DNA of 57,590 nucleotides from a virus. Position 1 is the first letter of the stretch. Every line of letters starts with the position of its first letter. This document shows positions 1 to 8,599 of this stretch, in pieces. Both the position numbers and the translations under genes were made by a program. Location of the stretch: IMG/VR virus record IMGVR_UViG_3300020472_000028, positions 1-57,590 of that record; one strand, 5' to 3'. The notes under the pieces were generated by a model, which was not told where the DNA came from, made no database searches, and saw only the letters and a list, made by a program, of their open reading frames with translations.

Positions 1-1
1 T

Positions 2-2638
2 TTCTTGGTAACCAGTGCACAAGGTAACCAATTTACTTACCAGATGTCTGCTGAGCCATCAGGTAACGCACTAGGTAACAACGTACTAGTCAAGGTCGAG
101 ATTGATACAGTTGACTCTGCTTCACCATATGTCTTCAACTGCTCGTTGAGATCAGTTTGGGGTATTAATGGTATGTCTGCTGACGGTAGTCAAGCAACAG
201 GTTTCAAGTCAATGGTTGTTGCCCAGTTTACTGGAATATCGCTACAGAAAGATGACAGAGCATTCGTCATTTACAACCAAACTACTGGAGCATATGAACC
301 CCAAGCTGCGGGATCTGGTGCTCACATTAATGGACTTGCCAAATACCGAAAGGGGTGGCGACACCGACATATATTCGCAGCAAACGACGCATTCATCCAA
401 GTCGTTTCCGTCTTCGCAGTTGGATTCGGAGATCATTTCTTCGCTGACAGTGGAGGAGACCTCTCGATTACCAACTCGAACTCAAACTTTGGTAACACTT
501 CTCTTAGATCTAAAGGATTTAAGGCATCAGCATTTACGAAAGATAAAGCAGGGCAAGTTACACATGTAATACCACCTAAGTCTCTATCAGATATTTCTGA
601 GATCTCAATTAACTGGGTCACTATCGATATTACTAAAACACGAAGTGTTGCAGACCCGACAAAATTATTCTTATATGGTTACACAGTAGAAGGTGGCAAA
701 CCACCAGCAAAAGTCCAAGGATATACTATTGGTGCTAGACGTGATGACGTTAACACTCCAGATCGCCTATATGTGCTCTTGGTTGCCAGTGGTGCATCAG
801 AACCTACTACACACTATGCTGACGTATCACCTAGTGGTACTGATGTAACAGGTACTAAAGCAGGTGATGATGAGTCACCACTCAAGTGGGATAGTGTTAA
901 CAATCAGTGGTATATTCAGGTGGATGGATCCGCTAATACCATATACACAACACTACAAGCGAATAGCACATATCAGAATTTAGGATTCACACCGACAACA
1001 TTTATCAGAAGGGTACCCGATGCTAGAAACTTGGTTGATAGGATTTACAGGTACCGCTATGTATTGGACAAGGATGCCTTCCCCGTTCCTAGAGCACCTA
1101 TTACAGGTTTCGTACTACAACCACGAAGTAGTGAAACCAATAGTCCAGCATTTGCCAAAGCTTATTACATATATGCTGTAGAGACATTCCAGACATTCGT
1201 CAAGGGTGTTACTGACGGTGTATATTATCTGACGTTATTGAATGCTTCAGTAGCACCATCAACGTCTAACTTTAATGACTTCGCATTCTCTCAAGCAGTT
1301 GTAGACTTATATCCTGCATTTGATAGAGATAACCCAGTAGCAGATCCAGCAGCAGCAGTATCCATAGCAAGTAATGAAACTCTTGGTGTTGTTACAACTA
1401 CTGACGGTGCATCTCCTACTCCTAATGAAGATACACAGAGATCTCTTACTAAAGAAACATCTCAGTTCTTCCTATTAGAGACAGAGAATAACTTAGGATA
1501 TAACACTACATCTAACGTATTGAATGGTATTAGTGTTACTGCAAGACTAGGTGATGCTGAAGAAAGAAAGATTGCCCTGAAGTTGAATGCTGATAACTCA
1601 GTTCAACCTCTACTCTGTGAGTTGAGACGTTACTCAATTCTGAGAGCATCAGGTCACACGTTTGAGTATCTTGGATTTGGTCCAGGTAACTATTCAACTG
1701 CATTCCCATCTACACAGGTGGAAGTATTAACACCAGCACAGGTCAGACTGTCACAGTCACTTAAAGAATCTGCGGGTGTTGCATACTACTCTGGTGTTAA
1801 CAGTGATGGTGAGTTGTTCGTTGGTAACCAGGTTATTAACCCAGTTACAGGTCAGATCACTAACGAAGATATTGCTCAACTTAACGTGTTGGGTGAAGAA
1901 GGTACAACTATTGAAACCTTCTCAGAGATTGTGCTTACTGATAAACTAACTGTTATCGGTGGTGCATCTAACCAGTTGGAATCAGTATTCTCTGGTCCTG
2001 CTACATTCCAGAAGAAGATAACTTCTCAGGATACATTGCAGACGCTAAACTTTACCTTATCTAACGATGATGGTACTGTTTTGAAGAATACATTCCTTGC
2101 TGAGGATGATGGTACTGGTAATCCAACAGTAACAGCAGGATCAGCATTTAACTCTGGAGATATTTGTTATAACGTAGACTGGACTCCAGGTAAATTCTTA
2201 GGATGGATATATGATTCAGGCACTTGGTATAAGTTTGGTCTGAGTGATACAGCACCTATTGAGTCTAATAGATTCTCAGGTGTGACTCATTATGGTATTG
2301 GTGAAGCACCAGATGCACTTAATAGAATGAGGATCACAGGTAATGTAGCAATTACAGGTGATATTGATGTAACTGGTAAGTATGGATGTGCAGATAAGTA
2401 TACTCTTGCAACTGGTGTTACTAATAGTAACAACGGTGTCATGTATACAGGTAATGGTGTTGCCACATCATTTGCTATATCTTCTGGACATACAGCATAT
2501 TCGTTATTAGTATTCTTGAATGGTGTTTGCCAGAGACCTGGTACTGATTATACTGTTACTGCAAACTCTGTAGACTTCTCTGTTGGTACTACACCTCAGA
2601 CTGGAGATAATATACAGATACGTGAACTCGTTATATAA
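2..2638 (+). CDS. Virion structural protein, 5'-truncated by window edge
   Basis: The reading frame is already open at the first bases and the TTG at position 5 is unlikely to be a real start, so this is the C-terminal ~878 residues of a longer protein. The early part carries a segment around residues 45-75 (CSLRSVWG, then ATGFKSMVVAQ) that I recall from long virion proteins of T4-like cyanophages. The middle is rich in Gly, Ser, Thr and Asn with no catalytic motif, as expected for a beta-structured tail component. The end (GVCQRPGTDYT, then TGDNIQIREL) resembles the closing beta-module of phage fibre proteins. A fibre-like gene follows 27 bp downstream, which fits a late tail operon. The virion role is inferred from composition, remembered family resemblance and context. 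The exact component (baseplate-attached protein or fibre) cannot be decided. Confidence 0.75.
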   Translation, partial: FLVTSAQGNQFTYQMSAEPSGNALGNNVLVKVEIDTVDSASPYVFNCSLRSVWGINGMSADGSQATGFKSMVVAQFTGISLQKDDRAFVIYNQTTGAYEPQAAGSGAHINGLAKYRKGWRHRHIFAANDAFIQVVSVFAVGFGDHFFADSGGDLSITNSNSNFGNTSLRSKGFKASAFTKDKAGQVTHVIPPKSLSDISEISINWVTIDITKTRSVADPTKLFLYGYTVEGGKPPAKVQGYTIGARRDDVNTPDRLYVLLVASGASEPTTHYADVSPSGTDVTGTKAGDDESPLKWDSVNNQWYIQVDGSANTIYTTLQANSTYQNLGFTPTTFIRRVPDARNLVDRIYRYRYVLDKDAFPVPRAPITGFVLQPRSSETNSPAFAKAYYIYAVETFQTFVKGVTDGVYYLTLLNASVAPSTSNFNDFAFSQAVVDLYPAFDRDNPVADPAAAVSIASNETLGVVTTTDGASPTPNEDTQRSLTKETSQFFLLETENNLGYNTTSNVLNGISVTARLGDAEERKIALKLNADNSVQPLLCELRRYSILRASGHTFEYLGFGPGNYSTAFPSTQVEVLTPAQVRLSQSLKESAGVAYYSGVNSDGELFVGNQVINPVTGQITNEDIAQLNVLGEEGTTIETFSEIVLTDKLTVIGGASNQLESVFSGPATFQKKITSQDTLQTLNFTLSNDDGTVLKNTFLAEDDGTGNPTVTAGSAFNSGDICYNVDWTPGKFLGWIYDSGTWYKFGLSDTAPIESNRFSGVTHYGIGEAPDALNRMRITGNVAITGDIDVTGKYGCADKYTLATGVTNSNNGVMYTGNGVATSFAISSGHTAYSLLVFLNGVCQRPGTDYTVTANSVDFSVGTTPQTGDNIQIRELVI

Positions 2639-2665
2639 ACTAAATAGTATTAAACGGGGATAAAT

Positions 2666-3538
2666 ATGTCCACCAAAATAATTGGTAATCAGATTGATGC
2701 TACGACTCGTGCCATAATGGAGGCACTACAGTTGACAGAGCAACTCAATCTCCCTGCTCTTAACCAAGCAGCGGTAACTGCTTTAGGTACTCCTGCCTAT
2801 GGTACCATTGTGTACAACTCTACGGAGGATATGGCACAGATCTATAAACAGGATGCTGCCCAGGGTGTGCCAGGTTGGACAGATGTAGGTGGAGGTGGTC
2901 CCTCAGTTGGTGAGAATAGTATAATAAGGACTAACGGCACAACGATAGGAGAAAACTTAACTATAGGTCCAGTTGCTAACGGTGGAGTAGAATTTACAAA
3001 CGGTTTTAGCGCAGGTCCAATCACTATTGCAAACGGTTTTACAGTCACGATTGAAAATAATGCCACGTGGAATATCCTCGGTGGTGATGACATGTTAAAC
3101 CTTGAGGTTGTAGATATAATAACTCAAGATTTCAGATCAACTGGAATGCATTTCTCAGGTGGTCGTAAAGAGCATTGTAAATTCTATGCTGATTATAGTG
3201 GTGATGTAACTCATAGTATTAATAACGGTAACACAATATATGTCACAAGAAATGGTGGTGGTAACTTTAGGATAAACCTAACAGATATGGATGAGCACAA
3301 TGGTGACGGTAGTTGTTATCATTTCAGATGTTTCTGTGAGAATGCAGGAGCAAACGGATTGCCATCTAGCATAAGTATATTAGGTATAAACTGTCCTATT
3401 GACTGGTCTGGAGGATCAGGACCAAGTATGAACCAAGACTATGCTATGGTTGATTTCCTTATTATAGATAAGGTACCTAAGAATCAAGATGGTAATGAGG
3501 AGTTTGTGGTACTAGGACACTGGAGAACTTATAACTAA
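2666..3538 (+). CDS. Tail-fibre-like structural protein
   Basis: A 290-residue protein whose ATG lies 8 bp after a GGGG run that could serve as a ribosome binding site. Residues ~1-75 resemble a head-proximal fibre segment (PAYGTIVYNST, an element common in phage fibres that display a status or label strand). Then come a Gly-rich linker (DVGGGG), short beta-repeats (NGFSAGPITIANGFTVTIENNATW), and a C-terminal ~140 residues that look globular. The repeated pattern of a small hydrophobic patch followed by TIxNNxxW matches fibre proteins of marine T4-like phages. No enzyme motif is visible. It lies between a long virion gene and the adhesin block, so receptor binding or fibre structure is likely. 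Confidence 0.65.
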   Translation: MSTKIIGNQIDATTRAIMEALQLTEQLNLPALNQAAVTALGTPAYGTIVYNSTEDMAQIYKQDAAQGVPGWTDVGGGGPSVGENSIIRTNGTTIGENLTIGPVANGGVEFTNGFSAGPITIANGFTVTIENNATWNILGGDDMLNLEVVDIITQDFRSTGMHFSGGRKEHCKFYADYSGDVTHSINNGNTIYVTRNGGGNFRINLTDMDEHNGDGSCYHFRCFCENAGANGLPSSISILGINCPIDWSGGSGPSMNQDYAMVDFLIIDKVPKNQDGNEEFVVLGHWRTYN

Positions 3539-3543
3539 ATGAT

Positions 3544-4161
3544 ATGATATTTGATACCCCTCTCTGGATTAAGAGAGTTGATTTTGATAATGATAAATTA
3601 GAGCAAGAGATATATAATTTCTCTGAGCATGAACCTAATCACCCATATTCTTCTAACGGAGGGTATCAGGGTGATTTGTTTTATAACAAAGAATGGATAG
3701 ATCTAGTTGCTGCTAATTGCCCATTTAGAGAAGATAAACCATTAAGTAATATAATGATATATTCTTGGTGTAATATCAATCCAAAGGGAGCATCTAACTC
3801 TAGACATATACACGCAGATACAAATATATTTCTGTGCGGTGTATACTATGTGAAGGTGCCTAAATACTCAGGTAGCATAAGATTTTATGACCCTAGAGGT
3901 CCATTAGTCCATGTGCAACGTGATCATGAATATTTTAATGATGGTATAGATAAGCATGAGATCGAACCAGAGTCTGGGACGTTAATATATTTCCCGTCGT
4001 GGTTAGAGCATGATGTGACTGAGAATGAGAGTGATGATGATCGGATATCAATAGCATTCAATTTGTCTGCTGATTTTGAGGGTAAGAGTAATTGCTTAGA
4101 AGTATCTGAGCACAATCCTTTTGCTCAGAATCAGGGACATTCTGGAAAATATCTGGTATAA
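3544..4161 (+). CDS. 2OG-Fe(II) oxygenase, TIGR02466-like
   Basis: A 205-aa double-stranded beta-helix oxygenase. The likely metal ligands are in RHIHAD (His88 and His90) and the distal His156 in FPSWLEHDV. Arg167 in DDDRISIAFN is placed to bind the 2-oxoglutarate C5 carboxylate. The order of elements is that of the TIGR02466 family: HxH, GVYYVKVP, a Gly-containing beta strand, FPSxLxH, RxSxAFN. Such enzymes couple 2-oxoglutarate decarboxylation to hydroxylation of a substrate, which is unknown here. It sits between the fibre-like gene and the three adhesins, away from the main oxygenase cluster, so modification of a tail component is an attractive but unproven idea. A late-promoter-like box overlaps its stop codon. 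Confidence 0.8.
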   Translation: MIFDTPLWIKRVDFDNDKLEQEIYNFSEHEPNHPYSSNGGYQGDLFYNKEWIDLVAANCPFREDKPLSNIMIYSWCNINPKGASNSRHIHADTNIFLCGVYYVKVPKYSGSIRFYDPRGPLVHVQRDHEYFNDGIDKHEIEPESGTLIYFPSWLEHDVTENESDDDRISIAFNLSADFEGKSNCLEVSEHNPFAQNQGHSGKYLV

Positions 4162-4174
4162 ATAATGATAAATA
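4157..4174 (+). promoter_or_regulatory. T4-type late promoter, possibly double
   Basis: TATAAATA at 4157-4164 is identical to the T4 late-promoter -10 element recognised by gp55-type sigma. A second GATAAATA follows at 4167-4174. The adhesin start codon is at 4196, leaving a short leader of about 20 nt. The first box includes the stop codon of the oxygenase gene. Confidence 0.6.
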
Positions 4175-4195
4175 GAAACGTAGTAGTAGTTTAGT

Positions 4196-5005
4196 ATGGC
4201 ACAGTTAAACCTGGGAGCTATAAAAGACGTAGGTGGTATTGGAGGTTTTACTTTCACAAGTAGTGGTATAACCGCTAATGGTACCTTAAATGTTACTGAT
4301 ATAGAAATCAGTGGTAACTTGGCAGGTTCGTCTGCATATATTCTCCCCAATCCATCAGGTCATGCTGATGAATACATATCAACCAATGGGTCAGCACTCA
4401 CGTGGGGTAACTTATCATCTGCTTCTGGTATTAGATCTATGCAGGTCTGGACTGGTAATGGCACATGGTACAAACCTAGTGATGTTAGCACCATAATGGT
4501 GACTGTAACTGGTGCGGGAGGAGGTGGATCAGGATTCATGGAATCTGGTGGTGCTGGAGGTACAGCACAAAGACAATTAGATGTAACTAATATTGGATCA
4601 GTATCAGTCACAGTGGGAAACCCAGGTGGTGGTACTAACTACTCAGGATGTGGTGGTAACGGAAACTCATCATCATTTGGTGGATATTGTAGTGCTTCTC
4701 AAGGAATCGGTGCTAACTGTTCTCAGCAACATGCTGGAGGATACGGTGGTAACGGATCAGGTGGGTCACTAAATATTTACGGTGGAGGTGGATCAGGACA
4801 CGGATCTCACTATACATATGGTAACCATTCATGTGGTAAATCATATTGGGGAGGTGGACAACCTTCTTCCCATCAACAGCAGAACTATGCTCATAGACAC
4901 CAATCACATGCTGCCTGGGGTTCAGGTGGTAATGGATGTAGAGAAGGTGGACGTGGTGCAAGAGGTCGTGAAGGTGTCGTCGTGGTACATGAGTTCTACG
5001 GATAA
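4196..5005 (+). CDS. Glycine-rich tail adhesin, copy 1
   Basis: A 269-aa protein, the first of three tandem paralogues. Residues 1-75 form a short beta-rich fibre-like head (repeats such as GITANGTLNV). Residues ~80-100 carry GIRSMQVWTGNGTWYKPSDV, the entry to the phage glycine-rich domain. The rest alternates polyglycine motifs (GAGGGGSG, SGGAGG, GNPGGG, YGGGGSGHG) with short loops rich in His, Tyr, Ser and Cys, and ends with a conserved RGARGREGVVVV strand. This layout recalls gp38-type adhesins of T-even phages, in which polyglycine strands hold variable loops that touch the receptor. That analogy is inferred from architecture. It has its own late-promoter boxes 22-39 bp upstream. Confidence 0.7.
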   Translation: MAQLNLGAIKDVGGIGGFTFTSSGITANGTLNVTDIEISGNLAGSSAYILPNPSGHADEYISTNGSALTWGNLSSASGIRSMQVWTGNGTWYKPSDVSTIMVTVTGAGGGGSGFMESGGAGGTAQRQLDVTNIGSVSVTVGNPGGGTNYSGCGGNGNSSSFGGYCSASQGIGANCSQQHAGGYGGNGSGGSLNIYGGGGSGHGSHYTYGNHSCGKSYWGGGQPSSHQQQNYAHRHQSHAAWGSGGNGCREGGRGARGREGVVVVHEFYG

Positions 5006-5008
5006 ATA
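5001..5008 (+). promoter_or_regulatory. T4-type late promoter
   Basis: GATAAATA overlaps the stop codon of adhesin copy 1 and lies 18 bp before the ATG of copy 2. The spacing closely matches the box before copy 1. Confidence 0.5.
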
Positions 5009-5026
5009 CAAGGAAAGCAGTGACCT

Positions 5027-5836
5027 ATGTCAAAACTTAAAGTATCAGCATTAAAAGACTTAACTGGAGCACAAGGGTTTATGCTTGCAGGTGGTGGTAT
5101 CACTGCGACAACCACCCTGACATGCTCTAATGTAGTCATTAATGGTGCGATTCGTGGTGGATCCACATTCGTTGTACCTCCTATGGGTGGTAACGAAGGT
5201 AAAGCATTGAGATCCACTGGTTCTGAGTATGTTTGGTCAGGTGTTAGTGCTGGATCTGGTATAAGATCTATGCAAGTATGGACTAATAACGGTACATGGT
5301 ATAAACCCAGTGATGTGGGTACTATCACAGTTACTGTTGTTGGTGCTGGTGGAGGTGGATCAGGTTACAATGAATCTGGTGGTGCTGGTGGAATGGCAGA
5401 AAGGGTTATAAATGTTGAGAATGTAAGTTCTATTTCAGTTACAGTAGGTAATCCAGGTGGAGGATCTAACTATTCTGGATGTGGAGGTGGAGGTAATACT
5501 TCGTCATTTGGGGGTTATTGCTCTGCATCTGGAGGATACGGTGCAAACTGTAGACAACAACACGCAGGTGGAATAGGTGGAAATGGTTCAGGTGGTAACC
5601 TGAATGTATATGGTGGTGGAGGTAACGGACATGGATCACACTGGTCCTTCGGTTGCGTCACTGCTGGTATGTCATACATTGGAGGTACCCAACCTTCAAG
5701 TCACCAACAACGAGACTATGCTCATAGACACCAATCACATGCAGCATGGGGCGCAGGTGGTAATGGAGCACAGCACGGAGCACGTGGTGCTAGGGGAAGA
5801 GAAGGTGTCGTTATCGTACAGGAGTATTACGGATGA
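5027..5836 (+). CDS. Glycine-rich tail adhesin, copy 2
   Basis: A 269-aa paralogue of its neighbours on both sides. The polyglycine scaffold, the RSMQVWTNNGTWYKPSD segment, the Cys-containing SGCGGGGN and FGGYCSAS motifs, the SHQQRDYAHRHQSHAAWG stretch and the terminal RGARGREGVVIVQEYYG are kept. The N-terminal 75 residues are much more diverged than the C-terminal scaffold. The loop after the central GGGGNGHG (about residues 204-224) differs almost completely from copies 1 and 3. This is the pattern expected of receptor-binding loops on a conserved frame. Its stop codon overlaps the ATG of copy 3 (ATGA). Confidence 0.7.
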   Translation: MSKLKVSALKDLTGAQGFMLAGGGITATTTLTCSNVVINGAIRGGSTFVVPPMGGNEGKALRSTGSEYVWSGVSAGSGIRSMQVWTNNGTWYKPSDVGTITVTVVGAGGGGSGYNESGGAGGMAERVINVENVSSISVTVGNPGGGSNYSGCGGGGNTSSFGGYCSASGGYGANCRQQHAGGIGGNGSGGNLNVYGGGGNGHGSHWSFGCVTAGMSYIGGTQPSSHQQRDYAHRHQSHAAWGAGGNGAQHGARGARGREGVVIVQEYYG

Positions 5837-6657
5837 GCGTTCTTAAAGTTACTGGAGTTACTGACCTCGCTGGTCTCGGTGGTTTCACTCTATCGAGTGG
5901 AGCGATCACCTGTAATGGGACGCTGAAGGTTAATAACATAAACATAAATGGTACCATTACTGGTAGTTCTAACTTCAACATACCTAGTTTTTCAGGTCAG
6001 TCAGGACAATTCTTGAGCACCAATGGTACAAATCTTATCTGGTCAACTGATATCTCTGGAGGAGGTGGAGGTGGTGCTGGATTTAGATCCATGCAAGTAT
6101 GGACTAATAACGGTACATGGTATAAACCATCAGGTGTTGGAAGTATTAAAGTACAAGTAGTAGGTGCTGGTGGTGGAGGATCAGGAAAATGTGAATCAGG
6201 TGGTGCTGGTGGATTTTCCGAAAGAGTTATAGATGTAGCAAACGTATCATCAGTATCAGTAACAGTAGGAAACCCAGGTGGTGGTACTAGTTACTCTGGT
6301 TGTGGTGGTAATGGTAACAGTAGTTCATTCGGTGGATACTGTAGTGCTTCACGTGGAATTGGTGCCAACTGCTCACAGCAACACGCTGGTGGGTATGGTG
6401 GTAATGGATCTGGAGGCAACCTAAATGCCTATGGAGGTGGTGGAAACGGTTACGGTAACTGGTCTAAGTATGGTAACTATTCTGCTGGTGCATCCTATAT
6501 GGGTGGATCACAACCTGCATCTCACCAACAACAAGACTATTCACACAGGCATCAATCACACTGTGCTTGGGGTGCTGGCGGTAATGGTGCTCGTGAGGGT
6601 ACTAGAGGTGCTAGAGGACGTGAAGGTGTGGTCGTAGTATACGAATTCTACGGTTAA
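5833..6657 (+). CDS. Glycine-rich tail adhesin, copy 3
   Basis: A 274-aa third paralogue, translationally coupled to copy 2 by an ATGA overlap. It has a longer glycine run (SGGGGGGAG) before the shared RSMQVWTNNGTWYKPS segment. Otherwise it keeps the scaffold of polyglycine turns, paired Cys motifs, the RHQSHCAWG histidine-rich segment and the terminal RGARGREGVVVVYEFYG. The central loop (NWSKYGNYSAGASY) differs from those of the other copies. A role as receptor-binding tip or distal fibre protein is inferred from the domain type and the adjacent fibre genes. Confidence 0.7.
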   Translation: MSVLKVTGVTDLAGLGGFTLSSGAITCNGTLKVNNININGTITGSSNFNIPSFSGQSGQFLSTNGTNLIWSTDISGGGGGGAGFRSMQVWTNNGTWYKPSGVGSIKVQVVGAGGGGSGKCESGGAGGFSERVIDVANVSSVSVTVGNPGGGTSYSGCGGNGNSSSFGGYCSASRGIGANCSQQHAGGYGGNGSGGNLNAYGGGGNGYGNWSKYGNYSAGASYMGGSQPASHQQQDYSHRHQSHCAWGAGGNGAREGTRGARGREGVVVVYEFYG

Positions 6658-6689
6658 CTAAATAACTATCGAAGGAGATTTAATCTATC

Positions 6690-7118
6690 ATGGCTAAATG
6701 GGCATTAGTAAGTAAAGACACAGGTGCACTATCTGACATCTGTGATGAAGCAGATAAATTTGAGGTATATGAAGGTGCCGACGCTACTATGAAGTGGATG
6801 GAAGTGCCTGATGATGCCACATTTGATCATCAGATGATTAATGGTGTCTTAGTAGATCACCATGACAACGAAGACCTTAGAGAAGAGGCAGTTGTTGATC
6901 GTATCATTGCTTATGGTGATATCGGTGAGCAAATGGATATGCAGTATAGAGACGCTCTTAATGGTACTACTGAGTGGAAAGATCATGTTGCTAATGTAAA
7001 AGCAACAACCACTAAACCTGGTACAATTGCTGCATTCGTGCAAGATCCTAAGAAGATTCAGTTACAAGGTAGAGATCCTTGGGATCCCTGGGTTGACAAC
7101 TGGGTACCTCCAGGGTAG
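6690..7118 (+). CDS. Probable tail-fibre assembly or fibre-associated protein
   Basis: A 142-aa acidic protein preceded by a clear AAGGAG ribosome binding site at 6673-6678. Residues ~70-110 (RIIAYGDIGEQMDMQYRD, then GTTEWKDHVANVKATTTKP) match a motif widespread in small phage tail proteins encoded next to fibres: YGxIGDQLDM, a Trp-Lys-Asp helix, then VKAxxxKP. The C-terminus is Trp- and Pro-rich (DPWDPWVDNWVPPG). It directly follows the three adhesins, as fibre chaperones often do. Whether it is a chaperone or a virion component cannot be told from sequence. Confidence 0.5.
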   Translation: MAKWALVSKDTGALSDICDEADKFEVYEGADATMKWMEVPDDATFDHQMINGVLVDHHDNEDLREEAVVDRIIAYGDIGEQMDMQYRDALNGTTEWKDHVANVKATTTKPGTIAAFVQDPKKIQLQGRDPWDPWVDNWVPPG

Positions 7119-7141
7119 AATAACCGAGTAAGAGTTTTGTT

Positions 7142-8599
7142 ATGAAGATTGTTATTGTTGGCGGTGGTACCGCTGGTTGGATGACTGCATCTACTCTGGT
7201 CAAGGCATATCCCGACTGGGATATTGTTTTGTACGAAGATGATAAGACTCCCTCAGTTGGTGTAGGTGAGTCAACAACACAGTTTTTTAGATTATGGTGT
7301 CACTTCCTTGATTTGAAGGATGAGGAGTGGATGCCATATTGTGACGCAACATATAAGTGTAGTGTAAGATTTCATAATTTTCATAAGAAAGGAGACACTC
7401 CTTGGCAGTACCCATTCGGTCCTCCAAGGAGTGATTTATTTGAACCAGCACAGTGGTGGTATTATCAGAAGAAGTATGGATGGAATAATGCTAAGTTTGC
7501 AGATGACTACAGTTATGCAGCAGCATGTATAACACAGAATAAACTACCATTAACCAATGATTACTGGGATCTACACAAGTATACTGGATTCCATTTCGAT
7601 GCTGCTAAGTTTGGTGAATGGTTAAGAGATAACTATGCTATACCACGTGGTGTTAAACGTAGAGTAAGGAAGATAAACCCTAAGAGATTACCTAAAGCAG
7701 ATCTATACTTTGATTGCACAGGATTCAAATCATTATTAAATGATTCACCTTGGCATAGTATGGAGGACATACTGCCTAATAATAGTGCAGTTGTGACCAG
7801 GTTTGCCTATGATAATAAAGAGAGACAGATGAAAGCAGTCACAGATTGTGTTGCTCTCGATAATGGTTGGTGTTGGAATGTACCAACATGGACTAGAATA
7901 GGTAGTGGATATGTATATTGTGATAAGTTTTGCTCAGATCAAGAAGCAATAGATGAGTTTAGAGATTACTTAGCAGATAATGTAGAGTCTGATGTAGGAG
8001 CATATACTGACAAGATGTTCCGTGTTATTAAATGGACAACAGGTAGAAGAGAGAAGATGTGGAATGGTAATGTAATATCAATTGGATTGTCTGCTGGTTT
8101 CATTGAACCATTAGAATCTAATGGTATACTATCCATACATAATTTCCTATTAATGTTCCTACGTGTGGTAGATGGTAGGAGAAACTTCACACAGATAATG
8201 AAGGATACCTTTAATAATAATTGTAATGGTAGTTTTGATGAGTTTGCAACGTTTGTTGCATCACATTTCGCATTAACACAACGTGATGATACACCATACT
8301 GGAAACATGTAAGTAGTATTAATTATCCAGATGATCATGCTATCTTTAGATTCCAAAGGAACTTAGGACTACCATCATCAGTATATGGTTCTGCATATAG
8401 TTGGGCAGATCTATCACAAGAAGGATCATTCTATGTCCAAGCAGGTCAAGGATGGAATCCATTTAGTGATCTAATCTATAAAGAATTAGATTACTATGCA
8501 GGTGGCACGGTACCTGAGCATGAACCAGTACCTTGGGAGGGTATAGATAAATTACAGTGCCCATACGATTACTATAAGGAGAATCTATATGCGAGTTGA
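7142..8599 (+). CDS. Flavin-dependent halogenase (tryptophan halogenase family), copy 1
   Basis: A 485-aa member of the PrnA/RebH family (Trp_halogenase, PF04820). These enzymes use FADH2, O2 and halide to form HOCl or HOBr, which is relayed by an active-site lysine to an electron-rich substrate. The FAD site is GGGTAGWM near residue 7 with GVGEST at 40-45. The lysine corresponding to PrnA Lys79 is Lys72 in ATYKCSVRF. NGWCWNVP (241-248) stands where the family has WxWxIP. EPLES at 322-326 aligns with the catalytic glutamate region of PrnA, and DDTPYW matches the family's EDTPFW. It lacks ~20 residues around 175-190 compared with copy 2. VirX1 of cyanophage Syn10 is an experimentally studied viral halogenase of this type. 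Its natural substrate is unsettled, and this one's substrate is unknown. Confidence 0.88.
   Translation: MKIVIVGGGTAGWMTASTLVKAYPDWDIVLYEDDKTPSVGVGESTTQFFRLWCHFLDLKDEEWMPYCDATYKCSVRFHNFHKKGDTPWQYPFGPPRSDLFEPAQWWYYQKKYGWNNAKFADDYSYAAACITQNKLPLTNDYWDLHKYTGFHFDAAKFGEWLRDNYAIPRGVKRRVRKINPKRLPKADLYFDCTGFKSLLNDSPWHSMEDILPNNSAVVTRFAYDNKERQMKAVTDCVALDNGWCWNVPTWTRIGSGYVYCDKFCSDQEAIDEFRDYLADNVESDVGAYTDKMFRVIKWTTGRREKMWNGNVISIGLSAGFIEPLESNGILSIHNFLLMFLRVVDGRRNFTQIMKDTFNNNCNGSFDEFATFVASHFALTQRDDTPYWKHVSSINYPDDHAIFRFQRNLGLPSSVYGSAYSWADLSQEGSFYVQAGQGWNPFSDLIYKELDYYAGGTVPEHEPVPWEGIDKLQCPYDYYKENLYAS

Noticed and set aside
2661-2667. ATAAATA overlapping the start codon of the fibre-like gene.
   Set aside because: A late promoter there would start transcription inside the gene; it is more likely part of the ribosome-binding leader.
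4096-4961. Minus-strand open frames opposite the oxygenase and adhesin genes.
   Set aside because: They are shadows of genes with strong codon periodicity and protein motifs on the plus strand; none has a recognisable motif or promoter.
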